DNA of 64,000 bases, taken from the NCBI GenBank assembly GCA_036785325.1, contig JAXIVH010000006.1, forward strand, positions 6,769,015-6,833,014, in the 5' to 3' direction. Under the pieces are notes generated by a model, which did no database searches, had not been told where the DNA came from, and saw only the letters and a list, made by a program, of their open reading frames with translations. This DNA comes from Urophycis tenuis. Taxonomy: Eukaryota > Chordata > Actinopteri > Gadiformes > Phycidae. A program made the position numbers and the translations under genes. Shown here in pieces: positions 45,109 through 57,770 of this stretch (position 1 is the first letter of the stretch; every line of letters starts with the position of its first letter).

Positions 45109-45179
45109 ACACACACAGTCAGGAGCAGCAGTGTGCTTTCTAATGAAACATCAGGTGGCTCTTAGCATCATTAGGAAGA

Positions 45180-45360
45180 CGACGATGAATAGTTGAGGGG
45201 GATGATGAGCCAGGACAGCTGAGGAAGAGGGGAGGATCAAGAGTTAGTCAGGACAGCTGAGGAAGAGGAGGATAAAGAGTTAGTCAGGAAAGCTGAGGAA
45301 GAGCAGGATGAAGAGTGTCAGGATAGCTGAGGAAGAGGAGGATGAGGGTGGAAGAGGGCA
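45180..45360. repeat. Minisatellite of about 38 bp, four copies
   Basis: The unit contains GTCAGGACAGCTGAGGAAGA and GGAGGATAAAGAGTTA. The copies are imperfect and purine-rich. Confidence 0.85.
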
Positions 45361-46300
45361 ACAGGGAGGCGCGGCACTAGCTTGATTGACAGGAGCCCCC
45401 CTCCCTTCTTCAGGTAGAGCACTCAGGACAAACCATCCACCTCTGATCTCAAATACCTTCTCATGTCTGCAGGACAGTCACTACTGCAGTACCTTTACCA
45501 CACACACACACAAACACATGCGCGCGTGCGCCTCAGTAATGCAGACCATGTAGTCCACTGCTTCATCAGCCTGCTAGGATGCTGCTGCTCACTCTAAATG
45601 ACACGTGTAATTACACTACAGCCTCATCTCTCACCCCATTCCCCTATACCCTCCCATCACCCTCCCTCACCTTCTAGACATAACCACCCCATCCACATCA
45701 CCCTCTCGCCCTCCCTCTCATACCCTGACCCACCCCCCCCCACCCCGTTATTTATTTGTTTGATTCTACTTTGTAGTTGTCCCCCTCCTGCTGGGCTGAG
45801 CTCTGCCGGCTCCCCTCTCAGCTCGCTGGATGAAGCCAAGGCCTTCTGAGAAGCATTCCAGTACCGTATTAGCTCTATTTTTCTACTGTACCTCCTCCCC
45901 AGACCCCCTAAGCCTCCCCCCCTCCCCCGCCCCCCCCCCCCCCCCCCCCGCGCTCCCCTCGTCGACCCTCCCTCCCCCCCCCCCCCCGTGGCGCAGAGGC
46001 GCCGGCGTTGGCGGGCCGACACTTATGTCCTCGTTATTTAAAGTGGAGTAGAGTAGCGCGCTAGTAGCGTAGCTTAGCAAACATATTTAAGGAGAACCAG
46101 AAGACGTGTAATGGCTTTGAAAACGTTCTTTATATTTGGTGTCAAAAACGTGAACAACAACAACATCAGCAGCATCCCAGGGCCTCGTCCCTAGCGGGGA
46201 CGCGGCTCGCTCGGTTCCCTGCGTTTTAAACTTTAGAGTACAGACGTGCAGACACAACCTAGATTACCGACGGATTAGCTTTAGAACGGGTTCCATGTTG

Positions 46301-46500
46301 NNNNNNNNNNNNNNNNNNNNNNNNNNNNNNNNNNNNNNNNNNNNNNNNNNNNNNNNNNNNNNNNNNNNNNNNNNNNNNNNNNNNNNNNNNNNNNNNNNNN
46401 NNNNNNNNNNNNNNNNNNNNNNNNNNNNNNNNNNNNNNNNNNNNNNNNNNNNNNNNNNNNNNNNNNNNNNNNNNNNNNNNNNNNNNNNNNNNNNNNNNNN
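46301..46500. other. Assembly gap of 200 N
   Basis: Exactly 200 Ns, probably a fixed-size placeholder. The right flank is a (GA)n-rich tract (46501-46640) and the left flank is unique sequence, so the gap most likely hides an unresolved purine repeat of unknown length. Confidence 0.99.
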
Positions 46501-46982
46501 GAGAGAGAGACTGAAAAGAGAGAGAGACACAGAGAGAGAGAAAGAGACACTGACAAAGAGACAGAGAGAGAGAGAGAGAGCGAGGGAGTGATAGAGAGAC
46601 ACCTAGATAGAGAGAGAGGGAGCGCTAGAGAGACCCAGAGAGAGGAGGACAGCTCTAGGGAGAGTCTGTAGTATTCCTGGGGTATTTCCTTGGATCAGCA
46701 GAGCGTCTATAAATCCTCACGCTGCGACCACCAGAGCCACTGTCCCTCGGCAGGATGGCGCAGAGGGCCAGGAAGGAGACGATGTCACCGAGAGTGTGTG
46801 GTGGCGGCCATGTTGGCGGCCACTGTCGTGTTTTCTCATGTTTATAGCCTTGTCCTTTTCTCCTTGTGGAGCCCACATCTGTTGTCCTCCGATGTGCGTG
46901 TGTGTGTGTGTGTGTGTGTCATGCGCACGTGCGTACGTGTGTGCATGTGCATGCATGCGTGTTTGTAAGTGTGTGTGTGGTG

Positions 46983-47014
<32 letters not shown>

Positions 47015-47158
47015 CATGGGACTTTATTTAATTTGCATATTATCCATTTGCACAGCTGGATGAGGCTCTGAGTACATTCTCAGACCCGCCCACTCTTTTT
47101 CCACATCAATGTTTGTGTGCCTCTCTCACCCCCCTCTCTCACCCCCCCTCTCTCACCC

Positions 47159-47163
<5 letters not shown>

Positions 47164-47241
<78 letters not shown>

Positions 47242-47308
47242 TCTTTGTTGCTCTCCCTACTTCATTGAGCACCCAAACATTGAACTCCTCATCAGTATAG
47301 AGTGTAAA

Positions 47309-47388
<80 letters not shown>

Positions 47389-47412
47389 TGTGTTTGTGTT
47401 TTGGGTGTGTGT

Positions 47413-47454
<42 letters not shown>
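47164..47454. repeat. CT array followed by GT arrays
   Basis: About 36 CT units at 47164-47236, then GT arrays at 47309-47349, 47351-47392 and 47417-47454 separated by single-base slips (GG, TTT). Confidence 0.96.
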
Positions 47455-47457
<3 letters not shown>

Positions 47458-49641
47458 CAGACTCGGCCAGTGCGTTTTACCTAGTCAGCTCGTTGCTGGT
47501 AGACCCTCATTATAGTATGTGCGTTTGTGCGTGCATCCACAGTGCATTGTTCACACACAGAGTTAGAGAGGAAGAGAGACAAGGGGAGATACACACCCAT
47601 GGTGTCATTCTGTATAGTAGTTGTTATTGTTCATGGATGTATTATTATGGTTCATGGCTTGCCTTCAATTGAGGAAGGAAGGGGGAAGGAGAGTGAGAGA
47701 AACAGAGTGACAGGAGAGCGATGGAGAGGTGAACAACAGCCTTTTCTTTGGTGTGTTTTAGTGGGCAGAGAGGAGAAACAGTCCTGTAGAGGCAGGCATC
47801 GCGATGCTAAAAAGCCTTACATTCACCTCACTGTAGGCTGTGCTCCGTTATTCTCAGAGTTTAGTCCTGTCACAGAGATGGAAACACACACACACGCACA
47901 CTCACACATACGCGCACATGCACATGCACACGCACATGTACGCGCACACACACACACGGCCACACAGTAAGATAACACTGACATCGCTGATCACCTGACA
48001 TCACCCCTGACCTCCTCACATCTCCTCTAATCCCCTCACTTCTCCTCTAATCTCTTCACATCTCCTCAGCTCTCCCCTGATCTCCTCAGCTCTGAGCAGA
48101 GCTCCCTTCAGCAGTTACAAGAACAATGGACCGCGAAGTCTCTGCTGATAACATTGTTGTTGTCTGGAAGTCTGACCTACACACACACACACACGCACAC
48201 ATGCACAAACCTATGTCCATGAAGATGAAGGGGAGACCAGGAAGGGTGACAGCAACGCAGGTCACCGTTGTTCATCTGTCAGTTCATCTCAACCAGTTAT
48301 AAATCCAAAACAGCACCTACGCCCTTAAGATCTGCCTCCGCGGTAAATGGACCAGAATGTTTGCGGTAACACGTTAATTTGTCAGAATCTGTTTTAACAC
48401 GACCCCTCCTCTCGTGGCTCGGGGCCATGTCCCATAAACCAAGGGCTGGGGTTGAAGTGTGTGTGTGTGTGTTGTGGCAGGGGGGGGGACAGATGGAGAG
48501 CAGAGTCCTGACAGTCTGTTCTCCTCGTTACCCTTCATGTCCCTTCTTCAACAGGTCTTCTCCAGAAGAGCCCCGACAATGCAAACAGACAGCGACCAAC
48601 AAACCATCATCAGCTACACACACACACACACAGTAGCTTGCTGCCGCCGGGCCCACTACTGCCAATACGCGATCCCGTGTTTACATGTTCACAAGTGGGC
48701 CTTCGTGATGAAAGAGCAATGTTATCTTTGTAACGAGTGTAAATATGTGATGCTTAGCAGGTGACAGAAGGTCCCCCCCCCCTTGCTGGTTAGACCGCCT
48801 CCATCACGCCTCGCCCTGAGCTGCTCTCAGGTCCCGGCTCTCTGCCTCCATCCTAAGATACACGGCCGGGACGGACACAGGAACGCCAGGTGTGACCAGC
48901 AGAGCGACAGACACGGAGAGATCTGTGTGTTGGTGTCTCTCTGTATAGTGTGTTGTGTGTGTACTGTAGTGTAGTGTAGTGTATGTAGTGTGAGTGTGTG
49001 TGTGTGGGGGGGGGGGGGGGGGGTCTTACATACCCTCACACACTTTACGAGTACACATAACACTGGCCCGTTATAATGGAGAGAGAAAGAGAACGGAGAT
49101 GAGAGGAGGAACGAAGCGGGGGGGTAGAGCGAGAGAGAAAGAACGGAGAGGGGAGAGAACAGGCAGCGGGAGCATTAAAGAGAGCAGAGAGGGAGAACGA
49201 GAGAGTACGGAGGAGACAGATAATTACAGTGAGAGAGAACAACACAGATCACAGCTGCGCCTCCATTTTTGGTGCGCCTGATGAAGACGCTCCGCTAACA
49301 AGCCTTAATAAGCGGCATCGATTCCGGATCAATACTCATTAATACCGCCGCCGTTGTTGCCTTCAACAACCGCAACGGAAAAACACCAGCCCAGTGTCCA
49401 CCCCCCCCCCCCCCCCCGGGGCCGCGGCCGGCCGCAGATACCCCCCCGGGGGACCAGCAACCGCCACACGGCGGGCAGGGGCCGCGGCAGATGTTGATGA
49501 AACCACCAGAGTGGTGTGTGAGGCACCGCAAGAGGAGAGTATCGTCCATTTTAAGACCACTTAATGTCGCTGTTCTGGGCTGCTGTGGGAGGGAACCGGC
49601 CAGATATGGCGGTTGACTGTCAGGGAGAGCGAGGAGGAGGG

Positions 49642-49672
<31 letters not shown>

Positions 49673-50773
49673 GGGAGAGAGAGAGGGGGAGAGGGAGAGA
49701 GAGAGAGAGAGAGAGAGGGGAGAGAGAGAGAGAGAGGCCCAGGGAAAGGAGGCGGAGGGTAGTAAAGTATGAAAGTAGGCCAGGCACCCTATCGGGTCGC
49801 CTATAGACAGAGCGCTCTCTCTCTCACACACACGCCTTTTCTCTGCTTTCCCCGGCTCTTCCTGAAGTGGTTATTTACTACGAGGCCTGCAGAGAGGCTG
49901 TCAGGCTGCTGCCCTGCCCATACAGGATCAGGGAGAGGCCGGCCGTGGGAGAATGCGGGGGAACTCGCTGTTTGTCTGAAGTACAATCTCAGGTCTTATA
50001 TACAGTATACTCGGCCCGCGGGGGGAATGTGGAAAACGAACGTTGCGCTGTTGATTCCCCAGATGTGGCTCTTCAACCAACCTGTGTGCTCCTGGTTGCT
50101 GCTGTTCAGCCATGTCGCTGTGTTGTGAAGGCGTCGCGGCGACAGGGTGTCACGGTGAAATCCATGACTTTTAATTAAGACCTGCAGAGCAAAGCATCAG
50201 TTTGCATCAATCAAACGACGGATAGGCGGCTGTTCTTATCTCTCTCAGGGCCAGTGATACTCATCACCTCATGCATTCCACGGTCAATACGCAGAGCCTT
50301 CCTGCGGCCACGCCCCTTTTAATGACTTCACCCCCCCCCCCCCCCACCCTGACCTGGGAACAGCCTTGATCTGTAGTAGGTTTAAGGTCACCGGTTGACC
50401 TTTTGCGTTTGGGTTGCTCAGGGGACAGGATAGTGTCGGGCAAGGGTCTCGGACCAGAGGAAAGAAACTGCGAATGTCTGGTGGAGTCCGAGGCAAGATC
50501 CCCCCGTTCCCCCCCTCCAGCTTCTAACAAGCCCCTCATTCAGCACCCCTTCAACACGCTTAGCACAAACGCTTTGCCTAAAATACTAGAAAGTCTTAAG
50601 AGATTTATTGTCAAATTAAAACATCTTGGCTGTATCAAGTGGGGGCTTATGTGATGTTTGTTAAATGCTAAACAAAATTCAGCATCTGTTTAAAAGAACC
50701 GTTCCCCTTTCAAAATTCATAATGTCCTTTTCCCCAGGCAGTTGAAACCGTATTCGAGTTTTGCATCCAGAGC

Positions 50774-50808
<35 letters not shown>

Positions 50809-53800
50809 CGAGAGAGAGCGTAATAGTGCTATTACTCATCCAAACAACAACGATAACATGAATAAAGCGATGTAAGCAGCTTGTGCAGCGTACAGCCCCG
50901 CAGTGTGTTGCAGGTGGGGAAAGGGGACAGCAGTCCTGCACTGTCCTCCGCTTACAGAAGACAGAAGACACTTGTTCTTCGGCTTTATACACACACTACT
51001 TGTTCTTCAGTGGCCTAATGTATACAGTTCTCTGGTGACAGGCGAGAACACATAAAGCGATCTGTGCAGTCACAGGGAAACATAAAGAACGCTGCGTTTT
51101 TAAGTGAAGGGGATCTTCAACATTAATGGGCGTGAACACACACTGGCGCGCACGCACACACACACACACACACCCAGACACACACACTCAAAGCCTTTGG
51201 AAAAGGAAGCCAGGGATTTTGTGTGGCCCTGTTTTATGGGCCTCAGTGTGTGTGTGTGTTGCGTGCGCGCTCCCCTCCGCGTGCACGGCTCCGTGTTGGA
51301 AGCATGTTGGCAAACATTAGATTTACAGTTGAACACAGAGCTCAGCAGCATGGATAACCAGCCCCCCTGCTGGGCAGAGAATATAGAGAAAACACACACA
51401 GTAGGGGGCAGAGCGAGGGGGAGGGGGGAGGGAGAGAGAGAGACAGATACAGTATATCTTCTTTTATTGGTTCACTATTTTCATACACTTCACCTTCACT
51501 TAGTACCGCTCATTGTATGTACATGTATATACATGTATATACATGTTTACACTATGTTTAGGTTGTCGTCATATTTAGGTTTTATTCTGATCTATTTGCA
51601 TTCTCATCCGCAGTTTGAATTGAACCGAGAGACGTAGGGAGACATTGAGACAAATGCGGAGAGGCAAAAAAGAGATGCAAGGGAGAAGGAACGAGAGCGT
51701 CAGACAGAACAGCACGCAGTGGTTTGGTCCGGTCCAAGTGTTGTGTCCTGTGGGGGCCCATCAGGAGCTCTGGTGCGGGTTAATCCACTTCACATTGCTG
51801 CTTCCTAATCGCTCTCTCAGATGCAATGAATGTGCCCCGGTTTGAGTTGCGGCCGTAGATTTCAGTACCCCATTGTGGTATAATATGTGCTTTGATTTGG
51901 GCTTTGTTGGCGATTATGAGCCCAGAACTGCAGCTAGGTCAGAGCACCAGTGGAAGAATTTGTCCCCTGGATAAACCATCCGTGGGGTCAGCTGGACTGC
52001 GATTTCAAAATAAAGGCGCTCGGAAAGTGGAGGCGCCTCTGGCCTCGGCCGACAGCGGCTGTTCCCGGCCCCCCTCATAAGTCACTTTGTCTGCGACATG
52101 ACTCAAGGTGATCTCATGACTCCCGTGGCCAAGTACGGGGTCTCCGTTCATAACATTGCTTTGCTAACCTCTGAGACCTTTTGACCGTTCATCGCCCCCA
52201 CTTTTTGAGAGAGCAGACAGTCTGCGTTTCAGCCTGATCACTGTAGTAGTTCAGCCTGTGGAATTCAACATGAAAGGATCAGTCCTGATCAGTCATCAAT
52301 CACTCTGGACGGACAGCAACAAACCCAGGCATCTGCTGTTTCTGATTAACATGATTGGAAAATGATTTAAAAAGGATGATTTTCAAGAGGATGCAGGATG
52401 TCATGTGACTTCCCAACACACAGAAACCACAAGAAAAGCTGTGTGTGCCTTAATGGAAGACAAAATGATTACATATCACAATATTGTTGCCTTAATAATT
52501 TAGTAATGTGTCGTGTTCAGTTTCAGCTATTCTGTGTACGACAGGAGTATTGGAGAAAGAGTGAGTCTGCTGAAGGGTCTGTTACAACCAGTTATTTCCA
52601 ACTGAAGCCTTGAAGAACAGCAGATTAAACCATTTCATTGCAGCTACTTGTCGATATTACCCACAATGCCACAGGACATCACAACAACAGCTGTATATTT
52701 ATATGCTCCAGCTGTTTACAAAACCTGCCCACTTCTTTCACTAGCTGGGGTAAAAAACCGTGTGACATGACCCAGTGTGTGTGTGTGTGTGTGTGTGTTC
52801 GCGCGCGCACACACAAATGGGCCATCCAGGAACATTCAGCTGTCTAACACTTAACCCCCTAGACCTTACACTAAACCCCAAACCCACAACCACTAACCCT
52901 CTGACAATAACCCCAACCCACCCACCTTGTTTGTAGAAACACTCCCTGCTTCTCAAATGACTTCCTTGTAATTAACAAACTCAATTATAACATTCTTCCA
53001 CACATGGGCTCGGGTGCGCATTCACACAGAAAGTGTGATGTTACGTTTTGCATCCGAACCAAAACAAGTAGTTGTGACTAAACGCTGCTTTTACCGTTTG
53101 TGATTCAGTGTTTCCAGCGCGGGAAGGGGGATTCTTTGTCGTAAAGTGCTCCAATTTTCATGGCAGTAGCATTTTGGTTTAACAAGCACACCAGCTAAAT
53201 GTTAACGAGCCTTTTCTTTCGAAGGGCTGTTTTTCCAGCCCCAAAACTGTCTTGTCTGTGATGTGGTGTTGGGGAGATTGAGTTTGTTGAGTCGACGGTG
53301 TTAATGTCGCAGCCTTAAAGCTTCTAAGAAGCACGAAACAAACACTGAAGGGGCACACGAGAGGGATCTCTGTGATGCCATAAACATCATTTGATAGTTT
53401 ATCATCTGCGGACAGTCTCTTAGGTTTATGATGAACACAAATAAACTAAATGTGATGTAAAGGTTCTTTGAGTGTCCACCGCCGCTTTGCTTGTGGAACA
53501 GTTTAGGGACCGTCTAGGGACCCAGCCTGCCAGCCTGTTGACCAGCAGGTCCCAGTCACCGTGGTTGCTGGGACATTACCGGTAAAATGCAGGGAAATCA
53601 GAATAGCAACCTCGTTTTGTGAGCTATCGATTACCTCAGAAAACAGGCACACACCGCTCGTTGCCCCCCTGCTATCAAAGTAGCATCCTGCTAGCATTAG
53701 CATCCAGCTAACACATCGTCGTCCTGTTGCGGCATTAGCATCCCACTACAATGCTAGCAACGCAAAGACTTGTTAGTGTCCCGCTAGCAGTTTGTAGTGG

Positions 53801-54372
53801 CGGCCTACGAGCAGGTTAGCATCCTGCTCGGGCATTAGCCTTCTACTTAGCATTGTGTTAGCACGCTGCTAAGTAAGACTCCGGACAAAGTCAAAGTAGC
53901 TTTCATTTTCAAACAACCACAACAGCTAGAGGTAGACCGACCCCTGTGGCACTGAATAATGGAGTGTGTTACCGTGTGTTTGTGGGAGCCACTCATGTTC
54001 CGGTCCACGTGAGGACCCCCATGTTGACGCGGTCCCCCTACACGTAACAGCAGGGACACATGAAGGCCACCACTGCACTGCGCGCACGCAGAGCAAACAC
54101 GCGCAGCGCGCTCAAAAGGCAAACCTATCCGACCGCACGGAAACACGCGTTTGAGCGTCATGCATGTAAATGTGTGTTTGTGGTTTGCTGAAGGTCAGGT
54201 ACCGCAGCAAACCGTTGAATACACCCCGCAGGCATGTTCCTCACATGTGCTGTTGCTGCAAAAGTCTGAATGTCACACAGTGTCCCTTTACATTAAACCC
54301 AGCACCATGGAAGAGCTAGCATAGCCCGGCGCCACCAGGGAGCACACCACCATGTCTTTCTAACCCGAGGCC

Positions 54373-54374
<2 letters not shown>

Positions 54375-54427
<53 letters not shown>
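54375..54427. repeat. GT microsatellite
   Basis: About 26 pure GT units, 340 bp before the Helentron-like element. Confidence 0.97.
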
Positions 54428-54428
<1 letters not shown>

Positions 54429-54784
54429 ACTCGACATGGACCCGTGTTTCTCAGAGAAAATGTTAAAATACCAGCCATTAACTCATGCTCTTTGGTGGTT
54501 ATAGCACAAAACTGGTTGTACTTATTTATGGTAGCCTTGGACATGTTCATAGACTCTGTGTTAGAGGATTGCAAATTGCTGGACTTATTGCTGGCAAATA
54601 GCCAAAAACTGCTCTGTGTCAGCAAGCATAGGCAGTCTGCATGTATGGAGAAGGCGGTGCCATCCTCTACCCCTGATAACTATGTATTTATTTATTGATT
54701 TGCTTGGCTGTAGGTACCTGCACAGTGTTTGTGTTGCTGTGTGAGACATTAATGGGCTCTTTATTAGTGCACGGGGCAAACGCA

Positions 54785-54844
54785 CCGAGCACTGGCCCTA
54801 CAGCAAAGCTGTGGAGCCAGTGCTCGGGGCGAAGCCCCGAGCAC
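54785..54844 (+). repeat. Two overlapping, mutually exclusive hairpins at the element's 5' end
   Basis: CCGAGCACTGGC (54785-54796) pairs with GCCAGTGCTCGG (54816-54827), extended inwards by CTACAGC/GCTGTGG around an AAA loop. The right arm also starts a second perfect hairpin, GTGCTCGGGGC (54820-54830), loop GAA, GCCCCGAGCAC (54834-54844). Only one of the two can form at a time. Confidence 0.9.
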
Positions 54845-54910
54845 TATTGTTATACTGTGGATTTTTTCTTATTATTATTCCTCTTCCTCGCGTTTTTTGA
54901 TGCGTATCTA

Positions 54911-54937
54911 GTCCTACAACTCGAAGAGTTGTAGGAC
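54911..54937 (+). repeat. Perfect 12 bp hairpin with GAA loop
   Basis: GTCCTACAACTC (54911-54922), loop GAA, GAGTTGTAGGAC (54926-54937). The three-base loop is the same as that of the hairpin at 54820-54844. Confidence 0.95.
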
Positions 54938-55754
54938 AAATGATATATCAAAATGTGCGTCTTCATCGGGATCGGTGTGCTTCAATACAAATTTAAAAAA
55001 TATTAATTTTTCATGAAGTTATTTGCAAAAAACTGTGAATATTTTCCCATAGAGAATGCATGGGAGGAGGTCAAAAAATACATACTTTTACGGCTGTCTG
55101 CTGCTCCTGCATACTTTGACCTAGAGACTCCATTTCAACTTTAAACAGTAGACACAAGTCTTGTGTATTTGATCTATATTTCCATGTTTTGATAGATCAT
55201 ATACTTTTTGATCAATCACTGTTCAATGACCATGATCATTTTTGGAGAAATGATGAGATTACAATGGGTGTGTATTGCATGCCCTTATTAGGGTTACAGT
55301 GTAGCTAGAGTGGAGAGAGCTCCAGAAAAATAAAAAAATAAATCTCTTTCCAAGCTGCTCCTGGCCACAGTTTACAATGTACACACATGATTTTTTCCAA
55401 CTTTGTAGACATACGTGTTCTGTCTCTCACAATGTGTTTAAAAAATCGGAGAGATTTACAGAATTCGAATTAGCAGCATCTAAGTGCGGCCAGTCGCTGT
55501 CTTCTCCTCATTGACTCCAATACAAATATTTTCAGAGAAAAGCAGAACGGACCCCTGTTTTAAACTTGCGAGTGTCTCCGAAATATTTACTCTAGAAACA
55601 TTTTAGAAACACCAAATCGTTCGGGAAGTCCTAACGGCGATGATGGTCTTGCTGTTTTTCTGGTAGGAGCTACCGTTTTGTCAGAATAAGCCCAAATGTG
55701 AGACCAGTGCCGAGGCAGAAAATGGCTGTTTTCCTCTATTCCTCTCCTCCTCGT

Positions 55755-55832
55755 CTCTGTCGTCATCGCGCGCGTGTGTGGGTCTAACTGTCAATTTAAA
55801 TAATAACATTGTATCGATCGCGCGCAGCACCT

Positions 55833-55873
<41 letters not shown>

Positions 55874-56282
55874 GCTGCTGCTGGGAGAACTGGTTGTAGA
55901 CGCGATGTCCTGGCTTTGATCACGCACAGAGCTCTAATACTTTTCATTGGATAATGTGATTCAGATAGGTGGCCCTGTCTACCTGCTGAATGTAACCGCT
56001 GTGAAACAATCGGGAAATAACGATTCATTTCGCTGATTAACGGCTTTATCGAGACCGGCGCTCGCTCTCTGTTATTGTACGTCTATCTACCAAAGTGCTC
56101 TATCTCTCTCCGTCTCTCTCTCGTCATCGGACACAAATCAAATTAAATGTGAATGTAAAGTAATCCTAACACTAACCCTAACCTCAACGTCTCTGTAGAC
56201 ATTGCGCGTGCTTGCGTGTGTGGGTGCTTGCAAAACTGTCATTTTAATTCATAACATTGAGTGACACACACACACACACACA

Positions 56283-56313
<31 letters not shown>

Positions 56314-56456
56314 CCGACCGCAGCAGTTGATCAGTGATGGGCAGTGAGATCTGTCTGTCTTGTCGTTGATAAATAAACTGTGAGATATCGGGTCTCCGTT
56401 GCCATGGTTACCATCTAGCGTCTCTCTCGTCATCGGACACAAATCAAATTAAATGT
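55755..56456 (+). repeat. Internal duplication with CA arrays in the Helentron-like element
   Basis: Two diverged copies of a module: CATCGCGCGCGTGTGTGGGT...AACTGTCAATTTAAATAATA (from about 55763) and CATTGCGCGTGCTTGCGTGT...AACTGTCATTTTAATTCATA (from about 56200). Each is followed by a CA array (55837-55871; 56263-56309). A 37 bp direct repeat containing CGTCATCGGACACAAATCAA closes both copies (56112-56150 and 56420-56456). Confidence 0.8.
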
Positions 56457-56981
56457 TGTTTCTATTTTGTGTAAATTAGGTTAATGCTTTTGTGTTTTCT
56501 TGTATTATCAGTTCAAGTTGTTGTACTTGCCTGAGGAAATCGTGGATAGTAGCGTGTTTTGTAACGTGTTGGGGGAGTGTTTCCCAGAATGCATTGCGAC
56601 ATTCTGGCATTCTGTTTCATTACATGTTATTGCTATTAGATAGGGTTTGGAGGCGAATGTTCAGGACATGTTGGGTTCCTTACATTTCACTGTTTCATGA
56701 CGTTCAGTTTGTTGACTGCTGTTTTTGGGATCAGCACCATTACTCAAACGGCTGTGACTCTGATATGGGTTCACACTTCGGTAGCGTCACCCGTGCACTA
56801 TCAAAATTTCCCTCGAGGGAATTTTTGAACTCTAGTTAATATTTGGAATGCTGTGTCGTTGTAAGTATTGGTCATTCCAAATAAATGAACTAACTGTGTG
56901 TGCGCAGAGGAACCGAAGAGGCTGGGCTACCCAGAGGAAATGAGAACTAATGGGATGTGTGGCTTTGTCTTCCAGTTCCCC

Positions 56982-57084
<103 letters not shown>

Positions 57085-57429
57085 GCTGTTTATCTGGCTC
57101 ACTCTTTCTGTCCCCTGCTCTGGTTCTCTGTCCATGTCTGTCTTAATCCTGGATTTCTTTCTCAAACTCTCACTTTCTCTTTTGAGCTCCTTCTTCTGTC
57201 TGTCAAACTCTCTCTCTCTTTCTACTTCTCTCTCTCACTGTTCTCCTCCTCCCCTCACGTTTACCCTCCCACACGTTCACTTTCTCAACGCCTCAATGTC
57301 TGCTTTCATCAGTCTCTCTTTCTAGATATTAATTTCTCCTTCCCTCTAATTCTCCTTCGCTGTTCCTCGTCCTCTCTGTCACTCTCTGTTCTTCATTTTG
57401 TCATCCGTCTCTCGATGTTCACGTCTTAG

Positions 57430-57430
<1 letters not shown>

Positions 57431-57498
<68 letters not shown>
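57431..57498. repeat. CT microsatellite
   Basis: About 34 pure CT units upstream of vdr. Confidence 0.96.
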
Positions 57499-57501
<3 letters not shown>

Positions 57502-57690
57502 CTTGGGTTTTGACTTTGTTGTCCTCAGTTGACCTAGCCCACTTCTCAGGAAGTCCTACCAGCCCCGGCCTTTTTAACACTCCATGTGATGTGATCGGTG
57601 TTGTGGAGCAAAGTCAACTTTGACCCTGGCGGCGGTGACGTGTGTCCGCACACACTCAGCAGGCGAGGGAACGCGTGACCGCCCTCTCAA

Positions 57691-57763
<73 letters not shown>

Positions 57764-57770
57764 TCTGGCA
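57691..57770. repeat. CT microsatellite
   Basis: About 38 CT units with one GT step, upstream of vdr. Confidence 0.96.

Larger units (their letters stand above)
44241..54764. other. Intergenic/upstream region of vdr, repeat-rich, no supported gene
   Basis: No protein-coding exon could be supported. The stretch holds a minisatellite (45180-45360), CA/GT/CT arrays (45068-45115, 46895-46918, 47164-47236, 47309-47454, 49645-49735, 54375-54427), poly-C/G runs (45925-45990, 49007-49023, 49399-49418, 50329-50346) and the 200 bp gap. Vertebrate vdr genes have several non-coding 5' exons; one or more are probably here but I could not choose them. A low-repeat block at 49255-49380 has AT-rich homeobox-like sites and is a candidate regulatory element. 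Confidence 0.5.
54765..56835 (+). mobile_element. Candidate non-autonomous Helentron (Helitron2-like) element
   Basis: TAGTGCACGGG at 54765-54775 is perfectly inverted as CCCGTGCACTA at 56790-56800. After the right copy comes a near-perfect hairpin (56803-56826, TTTCCCTCGAGGGAA core) and an end near CTAGTT (56831-56836). A 5' terminal repeat, an inverted copy set back from the 3' end, and a terminal stem-loop are the structural signature of Helitron2/Helentron elements. The interior is AT-rich, has no long reading frame, and carries two CA arrays within an internal duplication. The orientation follows the 3' hairpin. I cannot name the family without a search; a different class is possible. 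Confidence 0.55.

Noticed and set aside
46264..46602. Reading frames running through the N gap
   Set aside because: They consist of undetermined bases and GA-repeat translation.
56898..56960. 5' exon of vdr starting at AGGAACCGAAGAGG after a CAG
   Set aside because: It has an acceptor-like CAG, but there is no convincing donor before the CT array and no family sequence to compare; left unassigned.
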